Source: Acarospora socialis
Taxonomy: Eukaryota; Ascomycota; Lecanoromycetes; Acarosporales; Acarosporaceae
Length of the DNA: 64,000 nucleotides
NCBI GenBank assembly: GCA_025617375.2
Contig: JAMYGW020000003.1
Span: 1,984,001-2,048,000, forward strand
Reading direction: 5' to 3'
The notes beneath the pieces were generated by a model. It worked only from the letters and a program-made list of their open reading frames with translations, did not search any database and was not told the DNA's origin. Below are positions 9,670-20,657 of the stretch, piece by piece (within the stretch, counting starts at the first letter, position 1; every line of letters starts with the position of its first letter). Position numbers and translations under genes: made by a program.

Positions 9670-12600
9670 GGTTGAGAACTGATGTTTGTTCTAGAACTGA
9701 TGTGTAGTGGGGGTGATTGCTGTGGAACGGTGTCGCGGTGGTGGCAGAAGTGTTGCAGTTTAAATGTCAACAAAAGGCTATGTGTGAGAGGATCACGAGA
9801 TGGAACACTGTTTGGTTTGTGTTGCGCGATTTGAGAAAAGAAGGATGACAAGCGGGTAGAGGCAGAAGGAGGTAAATAAGAGGTCGGCGAAACCGGGGAG
9901 AGAAGGAAAGGCAAAGCTGCTATCAGTCCCGGGGTTGGTGGGTGATATGGTTGCCGCCAAGATGTGGGTTATTCCTTGCCTTCAGCTTGCACTCAAAGGG
10001 AGGTACGTAAGGTACTCCGTAGGTAGGGTATCTTACTTCGTCGGCAGAGTTCCTGAAAGAAGTACGGATTATTACTCAGGTACTCTGCAAGCTTGGGTGA
10101 TCCTTTTTAGCAGTGCTTGCATACGTTTGGTTGGGGGTGCCGGTGCCACAATGCTTACCTAACTCGCACCGATAGCCTTATTCCGTGCTCGAGCCCCACG
10201 CTTCGGTTCGCACGAAGGGCGGATGTCTAACCTTTTGCGGGTTAGTCAATTGTGTTGAGGTCAAAGAATATCCAACAACTGATAAGTCTAACATTTAAAT
10301 GCCTCTCTTGCAGTAAGAGTTTGTGTAATGATCATGTATAATAAATTGCCATATTCATGGAGTACGGTCCAGCTGTCCTTTACTTATTCTTATCATTGTC
10401 ATCTGTTGTAATATGAGTGGATACGGTATACACATGGAACAGCTTGAATTGGTTTGTAAGAAGGACAGTTAACGTATGCAATCATCTCCTCCTGCAGCAT
10501 TCACGGTCACCTTGCACTCGTCCGGTAGCTGGCGGTGAGTGAGAAATATCCCAACTTTGGAACCAATGAGATGGGAAGAAGAAAAGGTTCCCAGGCCAGA
10601 CACCATGGAGTACTCAAATAGGTACCTTACCTTATGCCACCATCCCATTATACCTTGAGCCGCTGCAGCCATGTGTCGGAGAGATGTGGGTGGCGTAAAT
10701 TGAAAATATCAAATGCACCTTACAACATACACATACCTTCAGTGGTTCATCATTCCCGTGCCTCGGAAATCTGCATACCACTGCATTACATGTGCTTTTG
10801 AGCGGTGGATGGTGTGCCCATACATCAATCCGACACTCTACATATTACTGGATCTACAACAGTGCCACAGATATCGAACTTCTGCGAACGTCGATAAGGA
10901 AGCATCAGCCACCTCATCATCTGGCTGGTGATTATCTCCATCGCGGAAGCCCTTTGCTTTTCTTAATGACGCCTGCCTAGTCCACAGTGCAAACCCACAG
11001 TATACCCAACCGGTGAAGGGAAATTCGCGAATTGCTCATCGTTACTATAGATACCTTCTAGCTGGACTGGCCGTACGTTCAATCAGGATACCTCACATCT
11101 CACATCTGGGGTCGACCTGCTCGCGTCTCGTGGGTTTCAGGCGTAAAGGGACAGTGAGAGCTGAGAGGAAATTGAGTTAAGTTCAGATATTTTGAGGATT
11201 ATTATCATTGAGGTACCTCGCGAATCCTGTGGATGCCAGTCAAGTCCGGTCCGAGAGGCCTTCCGTTCGCCCTTCCCCCTGGCCTTCAAATCTGTACGGT
11301 ACGATTACCCTAAGATATCGGATTTGAACCCTCACCAAGAGGCCACTAATTCGGAGTTAGGCAGCTTAGCCTTTGATGGCTTCAATTTGTTATCGCCAAG
11401 TTCTCATTGGTTGTCATGGATGGGTATGAATCAGCCTCGCTACGTAAAACCAAACGCCAAGATCTGGTCGAAGGCTTCCAGAAGATCTCTAATACGTAAG
11501 GGAACTGCAGCCATAAAGTACTCGTACAACTTCCCGAAAACGTGACCATTGATGCAGGGAACTAACTCTGGGGAACCGGGTGAGGACGGAGACTCCCCGT
11601 GCTCTGCGATATTCTCCGGGTGGACGCCTACATCATTAAGAACGGGGTTTGAAAGGGGTGAATTCTCAAGCATATAAAAGTTTTATCTACTTTACCGAAG
11701 TAAGGTGATGGATCGTTGCTGGCCATGCAGGTCAGAGCCGCAACACATACCGCTCATGCAATTGCGGCAACTGTTGCATTTGACATGCAGAAGACAATTC
11801 TGTTTGTGTAAGAAATACCCCATGGTGTTAGTTCCTGCTCCAGTGTCGCAAGGGTCATGACGGGCAAAGCACGAGACGGGCACGTGACCATAGTGAGATG
11901 TTTGCCAAACTGGTAGCCCCGTGAGATTGTAACGAGACATGGCACACAAGCCCCAGCCAGGTGCTGCAATCTCCATGGTCTGTTGCCTGGTTTGCTGTTC
12001 CCGAGCTGTCGCTGTCGCTTTGTGCTGTCTTTCCTCCCATCGTTGGACATGTTCTCCATCAACCATTTCCTGGATGCCTCGACCGGGCCGACGAGCGGCA
12101 GGCGTAGATACTGCAATGTCCCGTGGCTAAGCACACCGCCAAGGGAAGCGATAGGCCTGCTGTTGGACGAACCACTAAGGCGGTCGTCTCTGGGCTTGGC
12201 GATGGACTGTGTTGGTCTTCCGTGCAAAGCATTTACTGCCCCAGAGATGAAGCATCCCGTCGCAATTTCTCCCAATCTCCCAACATGGACGCAGATCTGC
12301 ATCTTGCAGAGACATTGCAGACTCTCAATCAATGCATCCTTTCCATAGCCCTGAGGCGTGCCAAGACGGGGCAAACCATCCGCGGACAGGGACAAAGAGG
12401 CTATCATGGTGCACGCAAGGCAAAGCAAACAATCAACATTGTTTAAGATATAAAGAAATTAACAATGCCTTTGTGGGTGAAAACAAAGGTCACACAAAGA
12501 CATTGTTCGACCTCACTAGTCCAGCCCTCAACTGGTTGGACGTACAGTGACTTGTTTGCGAGTTTCTAAGCTGCCAACAGTGACCTGCACAACAGGCGAA

Positions 12601-12813
12601 CAAAGACACAGAGGGTTGAAGAACTGGTATATGTGCCGGTTGCTTGCCTGAAAATGAAGCTCTCTCCCCATTGCCCCCTGCTGCTCCGAAAGAATCAATA
12701 TCAACAAGCGGGACCGCAATAGACCCGCATCAGATTCTTTGGCATAGCCTCTAGGCTTGCGAGCTTGACATTGACTCCAACAGCACTTACCAGACACAGA
12801 AGCCCCGAGCACG
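9670..12813. other. Gene-poor region of about 3.1 kb
   Basis: The first ~300 bases form the glutamine synthetase promoter, pyrimidine-rich on the coding strand. Beyond that I find no convincing gene. Minus-strand open frames at 10469-10672 (beginning MAAAAQGIMGWWHK before a possible GTAAGG donor) and around 11692-12410 have ATGs but no family signature or convincing splice set. A degenerate tRNA-like segment near 11315-11390 is discussed under rejected items. Confidence 0.45.
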
Positions 12814-13170
12814 ATGTGCTATCTGGAGGAGACCTACCATACCCCGTGCGGGCATTGGGGCCCGAAGCGCAACTACATGCCATGCGCAGCCGCCCAAAGC
12901 CACGAGGGACTCACACAAGGCTGCTGGAACAGCACAACCGACGGAACAGCAACCCTCTCGACGAGATGCCACAATTGCCTCCGCAAGGCGGTGGAGGAGG
13001 ACGGACAAACACATTGGAGACCATTCAAGGACATCAGCGACGACGCGCTGAAGATTCTCAACGAACTGATACAGCAGAGGCGGCTTGATCCCCAAGACAG
13101 TTACCCCTGGAGCGCACGGCTCAGCTTGATGGGCATGGACAGACGGAGGTCCTATAGATCTTCCCCATAG
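12814..13170 (+). CDS. Small cysteine/histidine-rich protein, uncharacterised
   Basis: A single exon from an ATG at 12814 encodes 118 residues. The N-terminal half carries MCYLEETYHTPCGHWGPKR, then YMPCAAAQS, a GCWN segment and TRCHNCLRKAVEE. The Cys/His spacing (C..H, C, C, CxxC) resembles a large group of short fungal proteins that begin with a CGHWG- or CGHxG-type element and may bind a metal. There is no signal peptide, so it is probably cytosolic or nuclear. The C-terminal half is helical and charged (ALKILNELIQQRRLD). It stands alone in a gene-poor stretch. I cannot assign a function. Confidence 0.65.
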   Translation: MCYLEETYHTPCGHWGPKRNYMPCAAAQSHEGLTQGCWNSTTDGTATLSTRCHNCLRKAVEEDGQTHWRPFKDISDDALKILNELIQQRRLDPQDSYPWSARLSLMGMDRRRSYRSSP

Positions 13171-15682
13171 AAACATTCTTGATTGCTAACAGTTGCAGGT
13201 TCTCTCGATACCCATACCTATGGCGGAATCGCGTTAGCTGAGATTTCTGCACATAATCCCTCGCCAAGCTCAACAGGATCCTTCCAGTACACTACCTATC
13301 CATGAGACGTACATCAATAATACGAATTTCGGATGAAAGAGCTGTTGGTTCATCCCTCAGCCCATTAGCTATGATCCAGTAATCGAACCGGTCTCCCGGT
13401 GAACGATGCAGATGTGGTGGGACCGCTGCGGTAGGTTTTGACCGTGTCGTGATATACAACATACTAAGAACCCTAGCGTCCTAACAAAGATCTCGCGCGA
13501 GAAGGATCGACTTCATTCATAGCAGAGACTTTGCCCAAGAGCACTCAGTAGCTTCTTCCAAATCCAACCAAGCAATCCAGATCGCTTGATTTCTTCGTGT
13601 TCATCTTCCCATTTCTGATAAGGGCTATCGCATGGTAAATGGCAGATCAATGACTGACCATTTTACCAAAAATAGCTACGTGGGAGAAGGCTCTCAGTAC
13701 TGCATGATTCCAGCTGAGGAGGGTGACCGGTGTGCAGGTGACAACATCTGCCCCTGTCAACGAGCTGGCATCCTGGTAGGAGGTCTTGCATGTTTCGACA
13801 ACAGCATCTAGGTCAGGACTGCGTATTGTTGAGAGCGTTAAGAAGCCACAACTAAAGCCAAAAGGTTACAGACTAGTCCTAACGGTCTGCTCAAAGTTGG
13901 AAAGTGAGGAGAGTTGGGCACCGTTTCATGTGGGGACGTGACGATATCTGGAGGATAGATATGGATGACTGCCGAAAGAGCGAGAAAGAAAAGCGAGGAT
14001 GAGAGCGATTCTGATAACTGAATGGACGAGAGACATACATGCCACCGATAGTTAGTGGAAGTTGTGCTTTTTGGAAGCATGTACGAAGTCTCTGCCGTTC
14101 AGCGTTATCGTGGAATGATATTGCATGCATACACATAGTGATGAAACGCGGGTTGAGAAGACGGGAGTGGCTGTTGAAGCGAGTTTGGGGCCACAACATA
14201 ATAACGGTGTGTTTGTGGAAGCCCGAGGTTCAGCTGAGAAGGGAGTGCTGCATAAAAAAGACATCCTATGAGGTATGTGTATGTGGAATCGAGTACGGCC
14301 AATCTGACCTGGACGGGAGGTTTCGGAGTGCGTTCTGACATGATATTGAGGTAGTATCCAAAGTACAGCTATTTATATTGTAGCCCGCATCTTCAGTGAG
14401 TAAGGTAGTAGTGAGATGAGGAGGTAGACAGACACACGTAAGCCATATTGATATGGTTCCTGTCGTAGAGGGTGTTCGACTTACGAGTAGATCGAGTCTT
14501 CAGGTATTACTATTAGTCAGTGAGATTCAAGACAGAGAAAGTACTGTACATTCCGAAGTGTTACGAAGAGAGCCATGCCATCCTAAACCTCCGTGTCATT
14601 GAAGCGCATCTATCCACAGGCCGGCACCTTACCTGGTACGGGAAAGGCGGGCATCAAGCTGAACCATCACAGCACCATCGCATTATTATTTCGGACCCTT
14701 TCTCAAACATCCAGTATATGTACCTTAATGAGTTGTACGAGTTACATGAATTGCCCTTGTTAATACACTGTTATACTCCGGTGTTCGACCGGACTGACCC
14801 TTCACCATCTGCACCATACCAGCCCTCCAACCACGGATTCATTGACCGTTGTATCTACCCAACCACACCATATCGACTCTCATACAGAGGCACAGTTGCA
14901 TCCTATTGGCTAACTTCTATCTCCTCGTACCACATGTGTACTGGCTCAGTCTGGCTGCAACTAGAGGCGCATTTGACTTCAGCTCCGGCGAGACTAGCAT
15001 CGAACCACGAGGGAGAAGGGATAAAGCAGTTACACACAGACTCTGCGCCCCGGGCTTTATTAGGCTGATACTCTGACAGCCCCCATGCTCATTGCTCACA
15101 CCGCTGGCAGGTAGAGCTCGGTACGATCTTTTCTGCTGCTTCGACCCTTTCCTTACCAAAGTACGAAGGGAGAGATCGAGAACACACTTGAGAATTCAGA
15201 CGAAACGAACAAAACCGACATTAGTTCGGCAGGTCGAGTCACATCACACCAAAGCCGTCAGGATTAAACGTCCATCTAGCCCGGTCTTGGACGGACACTA
15301 CCGAAGATATATTAGCTCGCTAGGATCTCCAGTTACCTACCCCCGGCGACCTGTCGAGAGGTCGACCCCTTGGGACCTGACCCTTTACAATTGCTACGGT
15401 TGGTGGCTGGAATATCTACAAAGGGATCCCATATTCGCATACGGACATAGAACGTTCTGTTTTTGGGGCAACGGCTGGCTATCCTCTATACATCTAATCC
15501 GCAGGTTTACCGATATACTATAAATCTAGGGCGCGGCCGCTGTGGGGTCTCATAGTACCGCGAACCCGCCGTGTGTCTTTCTTACTGGCATGAACATTGC
15601 ATGCAGTGCTTTAATGTTGAAGATACCCTGAGAAATAGTTGTATAAAATCGCCGTTTCGCCAGCGGAAGCATCTCGCCAACC
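13171..15682. other. Gene-poor region of about 2.5 kb
   Basis: Open frames such as 14520-15068 and 15092-15523 on the plus strand lack an ATG at their beginning, have no recognisable family features and no compelling introns. The last few hundred bases should include the promoter of the long gene that starts at 15683. A NotI-like GCGGCCGC lies near 15533. A short tRNA-Glu-like fragment near 13375-13440 is listed as rejected. Confidence 0.45.
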
Positions 15683-18600
15683 ATGCATCGACCGTCGCAG
15701 TCTGAGAGTCAGGATATGGGCACTGTCCAGCGAAGTAGGAGCCAGAGCATGTCGAGCGATAGACCGTCCCTTTCAGGCCTGTCCACTCTCACGTCGCCTC
15801 CGCCTCCGGTCAACCCAGAGCCAGCTTACATCGCGGCGTCTGCAGCGGCGCAAATTGTGACGAGCAAGCACCAGGATCACATTCAGGACTGGTTGGACGA
15901 GGTCGGGACGCAACCTCCGGGGGAGACGGCCTTGGTCTCATCGGCTTCTCTCATGCTCGTCAATTCCTTCCTCGACCACCTACTTTTTAACTTCCTCTTC
16001 ACGGCGAAATCCACCTCCCTCGCCTCTTTGAGGCCCGCCGTGTCAGAAGTCTTGAGGCCCCGGCTTGCGACCGAGGCCATCGCCGGAGCCGACCAAGAGC
16101 TTGAGGAGTTTCTCGGAGGTGGAGATGACGAAGAGTTGTCGGTCTTTCACAACGGACAAGAACCGGGAGGCGACCGTGACATGGAACTGGTTTGGAAACG
16201 AACCCGTTTGCGATGTATGGTGTACACCCGTCTGGGGGATATGGAGGAGGAGGAAGAAGACATGTGGGTGGAACGCGAATGCCTGGAGGACGCAGATGGC
16301 GTGCATCGCCGCTTTTCCAGAGATTCCGAAGTGGTGTCGCCAGCAGTCGCCATCTTCCTAACTTCCATTCTTGAGTTCATTGGTGAACACGCGTTGATGG
16401 TGGCAGGGGAAGCTGCATATGCAAGAATCCTGAAGGCTGCCAAAGACCCGGCGCAATCAGTGCACTTGTCCAGTGGTGCTTCAGGGAGGTTGGTCGTCGA
16501 AGAGTTGGATATGGAGAAGGTAGCTTTCAATACCACGTTAGGTCGCTTGTGGAGAACATGGAGGAAGCGGATCCGATCACCCATGTTTCTCAGCTCGAGA
16601 GCCTTATCTCGAGAGTCGACCTTTCAACGCACTAATTCAGGGCCGCTGTCGGGCTCTACGAGCCGGAAGAGTAGCGTTGGCGCTGCAGACGACCCTGCAG
16701 GCCACTCTAATCCTTCTCAACGACCTTCGGTTCAGGAGGTAGCGTCAGAGGAAGACCCTGCCTCCATCCCTCTGCCTATGACGTATAACGACGTGGAAGA
16801 ACTCCAGTCGCCAGGCGACGAGTCGCGTAATGACGGCGAAGGCGGCGGTACGAAGATATCCGGTTTCAAGCAACGGAAACGCCCAACAAGCATGCTAGTT
16901 TTTCCATCTAGTCTTCTGGACGCAGTGACATCCGATACAGCTGGACCACAGTCACAGGGCGGTTCATTGGCATGGCACTTCGCGACAGCAACTTCTCATT
17001 CGCGCAATAGGTCCAACTCGCTACCGGACCGAGATCGGGTGTCCCATGTCCCAAGTATCGACTCGCAGCCGGGACCATCGATATCATTACCTGCACGGGA
17101 GCTGTCTTACTCTGGGCGTAGGGCAATTGTGAGCGATAGGGCTAGCCACAGAATGGATGGTATCACTTCCCACCAGCCTTTGCAAGACCGTGAAGTTGAG
17201 CAGTCTGGTAACTACGAATCGGTCACTGGCGCATTTATTGATGCACACGCGGCCGGGAATGATACTCGGATGCCGACGAGGGGACTGGAAGAGTTATCAA
17301 AAGCCGATGCTGACACAGAGGAGCATGAGTTTGAAAATGAGGAACCCCAGATTCTAAGGCTGACAAGAGTCTCTCTGGAAGGTGCTCACTCGCCCATCGA
17401 AATAGTCCAGACACGTTCTCGAGCACCGTCGAGTACTCGTTCTCTCAAGACTTCGGAGAGCTCACAAACAAAAGATAGAGCCTCGCAGGAGAACCAAAGG
17501 TCAAACTCTACGAAAAGCGTGACCCGTCGTCAGTTAGGCAGCATCGACCTAGTCCAATCGTCTGATGTTTCCATGGTCTCTGAGGTTTCACGTCCATCTC
17601 CAGGTGTGAACAGTAATGCAGATATCTCTGGTGACGATGATACGGGTTATTTCGCTAAGCAGGACAATCTGCAAGGGGGAAGTAGAGAACAACCGGTGGC
17701 TTCCAAACACGGTGATGACGAAGCCGGTGCCTCGGAAAAGCAACAGCCACGCTTTGTCTTCCCATCTTCCGTCCCGTCTCCAAGTCAAAGAACTTTCAGC
17801 ATCCTCGGAAAAGACTTACAATCAGATGGCATGCTAATGGCTTCGAAAAGAGATTCACCAACATCGAGTCTCCATCGTGGTGTTCCGGCTCTTACAACTT
17901 TACGAGAAATCACAGAAGATAGCCATGAGGGGCCGGATGAAACATCGTCGCCTGCTCTCAGCCTTGAGCCCCAGCGGGATTACTATGCTTGGCCACCTGA
18001 ACAGACCAAAGTCGGGTCCTACCAGAGACCCAGTTCAGGCTCTTCTAGTCATTCTACTCATGCGAAGCACTCATCAAATGGCAGTAAGGTTGCCGAAATT
18101 CGTAACGAGCAATCAGCCTTACGAGCGGAGCCTACTGTAGACAAGGACGCAGCCCAGCGAGGCTCCTCCCCGAAGTTGCTTGCCGGACATCGACGGTCGG
18201 GCAGCAGTGGAAGAGATAAGCAACCGTCATACGCCTCTGGATCTGGCCCGCAAACGATGAATAAGGTGGCAGGGCGCATGGAACGTCCAAGCGGTGCCAC
18301 CGAGAGCCCCGTCCCAGTCTCACCACGGTCTAGCAACGGAAGTGCGAGTATCAAGAGCGGGAAGCATTCCCAGACGGTTACAAGACCGGACGACAAGCAA
18401 CGCAGTTTCGAGCAGCTTATTCGTAGTGATCAGACCCTTCAGTATACACTAACCCCTCCGAACATGCGAGACATGGAGGTACAACTATCAAATGCCCCTA
18501 ATGTGTTATCGACGCTAAATGGTGTACAGCTCCCCGATTCGCCCAGCTGGGGATTGCAAGGTTTGACCAACGCTGAGTCGGCAGCCGTCACCAGGAACCC

Positions 18601-20053
18601 TACTCAAACGAGGAAGGACCATAGCAGACCTAATACCGCACGATCGATTGGATCCAAAGTTACATCTCAGGTAGATGCTCAAACAGGTCCAAGTCAGCAA
18701 AGTTCTGCTGCCGCTGTTAGCATCTCGGTCAAGAATAAATCGATAGACAGAACTCCAGCCTCTCCACCTCAGGCAACCAAAGTCCGGCGTGGTGGACCTG
18801 TTGCCCGTGATGCTAGAGTCGAGAAAGAGTCTGTAAGGGACCTTGCAGACTTTTTACGATCGACAGGCCCAGAGAGAGCGGCTAATGGTGTACCACGCAA
18901 CACGAACTCTCGACCGACAACAGCTATCAACGCAAGGGCCCAGCCCAATGTCTATCCGCCAAACATAAGCCCGAAGAGAGCGGGCAAGTCGGCCATGGCA
19001 CCTCCACCAGTTGTCGTTCCACAGAAGCCTAAGTCTGTCGTCCAGCCAAAAAGATCAGTGCCACGATTGCAAGCACGGGAGGCTGCGGTTCCATTTGGTG
19101 ATCGGAGCTCCGATCTTATTGACTTCATCAGACAAGGACCCCCTCGCGAGAGAGACACTGGAAATCATCGCATTCCTCGTACCGTAGCCCCTTTCCGAAG
19201 TACGATGGATTCTGTCGAGATCGATAATGGGATGGCGCGCGAATCAGGTGCTAGCACACATGATGGGTCGACGGCCAAGTCGCTGCGGTCGTCTGCAAAC
19301 TCGCGGACTGGTCTGTTAGAACCAACGAATCGGGCCAATGGCATTTCCTATAATAGCACATTTAGTCACCCTGCTTCCCGTGCTGAGGAGCCCCTTGGTC
19401 CGCAGCGGAAGCAACGTCGGGTCAGAGATCCTTACGCAATCGATTCCGACAGCGACGAAGAGCTTGAGGTCGGGGCAAGCAGTACAACCAAGCGGGGAGA
19501 AGAAAGTCTCATTGATTTCCTTCGGAATGTGCCAGCCCCGGTATCACCGACGAAGTTGCAATCCGCCTTTGACGACATAGACGAGTTTGAAGGCAACACC
19601 ACCCTTAGGAAAGCCAGCGCTCCCAGTGTAAATACTCGCCCTACACGACTTGGGTCAACGTCCGGGACGAGTCAGATCATGCGGACGGCGTCAGCAGGAA
19701 TGGCGGTACCACCGAGCAAAACTGTCATCAACCCTCCACAATCGTCAGGTTACCGCCCTAGCGCAACCTCTAACAACTCAGATACATCGAATGGAGTGAA
19801 ATCCAACTACACTACGCACGCGGACCGCGAGAGGACCACACCTGCTCGCGCAACACCGAGGTCCGCCGCACCGTTTCAGGCGCGTTCTGGTCGGATGAAC
19901 AGTGAGCGGTCGAACGATCTTGCGGATTTCCTCAAGAATTCGGGACCCCCTCCTACGACGCAAAGCTATGCGCCCAGCGTCACTAGGGAGGAAGATGGTG
20001 GGTTTGCAAGGATGTTCAGCCGGAGAAAGAAGAGCGCCGGCCTTGTCCACTAG
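15683..20053 (+). CDS. Large disordered protein with histone-fold-like N-terminus and four C-terminal DL[AI]DF[LI] motifs
   Basis: A single frame of 1456 residues begins at an ATG with an A at -3 and ends in a TAG. Residues ~85-143 (LVNSFLDHLLFNFLFTA, then LRPAVSEVLRPRLATEAIA) resemble histone H2B helices alpha2 and alpha3. Residues ~219-250 (SPAVAIFLTSILEFIGEHAL, MVAGEAAYAR) resemble H2A helix alpha2. An acidic segment (DMEEEEEDMW) lies between. Residues ~300-1456 are Ser/Pro/Thr-rich and probably disordered. In the C-terminal third a short motif recurs four times: DLADFLRSTGP (~1050), DLIDFIRQGPP (~1142), SLIDFLRNVPAP (~1275) and DLADFLKNSGPP (~1410). I cannot name a characterised homologue. 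The architecture suggests a chromatin or transcription scaffold, but this is inference. Confidence 0.85.
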   Translation: MHRPSQSESQDMGTVQRSRSQSMSSDRPSLSGLSTLTSPPPPVNPEPAYIAASAAAQIVTSKHQDHIQDWLDEVGTQPPGETALVSSASLMLVNSFLDHLLFNFLFTAKSTSLASLRPAVSEVLRPRLATEAIAGADQELEEFLGGGDDEELSVFHNGQEPGGDRDMELVWKRTRLRCMVYTRLGDMEEEEEDMWVERECLEDADGVHRRFSRDSEVVSPAVAIFLTSILEFIGEHALMVAGEAAYARILKAAKDPAQSVHLSSGASGRLVVEELDMEKVAFNTTLGRLWRTWRKRIRSPMFLSSRALSRESTFQRTNSGPLSGSTSRKSSVGAADDPAGHSNPSQRPSVQEVASEEDPASIPLPMTYNDVEELQSPGDESRNDGEGGGTKISGFKQRKRPTSMLVFPSSLLDAVTSDTAGPQSQGGSLAWHFATATSHSRNRSNSLPDRDRVSHVPSIDSQPGPSISLPARELSYSGRRAIVSDRASHRMDGITSHQPLQDREVEQSGNYESVTGAFIDAHAAGNDTRMPTRGLEELSKADADTEEHEFENEEPQILRLTRVSLEGAHSPIEIVQTRSRAPSSTRSLKTSESSQTKDRASQENQRSNSTKSVTRRQLGSIDLVQSSDVSMVSEVSRPSPGVNSNADISGDDDTGYFAKQDNLQGGSREQPVASKHGDDEAGASEKQQPRFVFPSSVPSPSQRTFSILGKDLQSDGMLMASKRDSPTSSLHRGVPALTTLREITEDSHEGPDETSSPALSLEPQRDYYAWPPEQTKVGSYQRPSSGSSSHSTHAKHSSNGSKVAEIRNEQSALRAEPTVDKDAAQRGSSPKLLAGHRRSGSSGRDKQPSYASGSGPQTMNKVAGRMERPSGATESPVPVSPRSSNGSASIKSGKHSQTVTRPDDKQRSFEQLIRSDQTLQYTLTPPNMRDMEVQLSNAPNVLSTLNGVQLPDSPSWGLQGLTNAESAAVTRNPTQTRKDHSRPNTARSIGSKVTSQVDAQTGPSQQSSAAAVSISVKNKSIDRTPASPPQATKVRRGGPVARDARVEKESVRDLADFLRSTGPERAANGVPRNTNSRPTTAINARAQPNVYPPNISPKRAGKSAMAPPPVVVPQKPKSVVQPKRSVPRLQAREAAVPFGDRSSDLIDFIRQGPPRERDTGNHRIPRTVAPFRSTMDSVEIDNGMARESGASTHDGSTAKSLRSSANSRTGLLEPTNRANGISYNSTFSHPASRAEEPLGPQRKQRRVRDPYAIDSDSDEELEVGASSTTKRGEESLIDFLRNVPAPVSPTKLQSAFDDIDEFEGNTTLRKASAPSVNTRPTRLGSTSGTSQIMRTASAGMAVPPSKTVINPPQSSGYRPSATSNNSDTSNGVKSNYTTHADRERTTPARATPRSAAPFQARSGRMNSERSNDLADFLKNSGPPPTTQSYAPSVTREEDGGFARMFSRRKKSAGLVH

Positions 20054-20657
20054 TTCCACTTCGGCTGATGAGATTGACCAGAGTGAGTCCCGTGTCTGGC
20101 CAGCTACTCTTCTTTATCAAATTTTCTTACTACGACGCGGATATATCGTCCGACCTTTATGACCAGCGTCTTCTTCTTGGCATGTTTGATGGTTTGGGAA
20201 GCTGAAGCGGGTCTAGTTCTTCTTTGTCTGCACCCATACCCTCACTTGCATGTTCCTTTGTTACCATGTTCATGACACACCTTGTAACGTTCGTATCTTG
20301 GTGTGGTTCTAGCCAACTCTTTGGATATACGTACTGAGTTCTTCGAGAGTAAAAGTCTTGAATCTGTGGCCGTTTTGGATTCACATCAGCCACGAATCAG
20401 AATCTCAATAGATTTCTTGGCCGCTGTCCCTCAATCTCTTGCGATGTAGTAGATATATTCAGTAGCTGCACCACATCGCTTATTAGATTGTACTTCCTCG
20501 AACGAGTGCTCCAATACAGAAAAGCCTAGGCGAGTAGGAGTCAGAAGTCCAAACACCAAAGCCTCTCTGGGGTATCTCGCGTGCACGACACTCTTTTTAC
20601 GCCCAAATCCCACACGAGCACGGACACACGCCGCCTGCTCGGAAAGCATCGCCAATA
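20054..20657. other. Convergent intergenic region
   Basis: About 600 bases lie between two converging 3' ends. No further gene, RNA gene or repeat is evident. Confidence 0.5.

Noticed and set aside
10469-10672. 67-codon minus-strand frame starting MAAAAQGIMGWWHK with a possible intron
   Set aside because: The spliced form ends after about 28 residues and the unspliced form shows no family signature.
11310-11400. tRNA-like sequence on the minus strand with a CTCCGAA anticodon-like loop and GGTTCAAATCC
   Set aside because: The T-stem and acceptor stem do not pair and the D-arm is not recognisable. It may be a decayed tRNA or chance.
11692-12428. Overlapping minus-strand frames with several cysteines (CNSCRNCMSGMCC)
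   Set aside because: Two frames compete, the longer one starts at a non-ATG codon, and no splice pattern yields a family-like protein.
13375-13440. tRNA-Glu-like segment on the minus strand (GTTCACCGGGAGACCGGTTCGAT)
   Set aside because: Only the anticodon-loop-to-T-arm part resembles a tRNA. The T-stem has mismatches and no acceptor stem forms.
14520-15523. Two plus-strand open frames of 182 and 143 codons
   Set aside because: Neither begins with an ATG and neither shows a domain or convincing introns.
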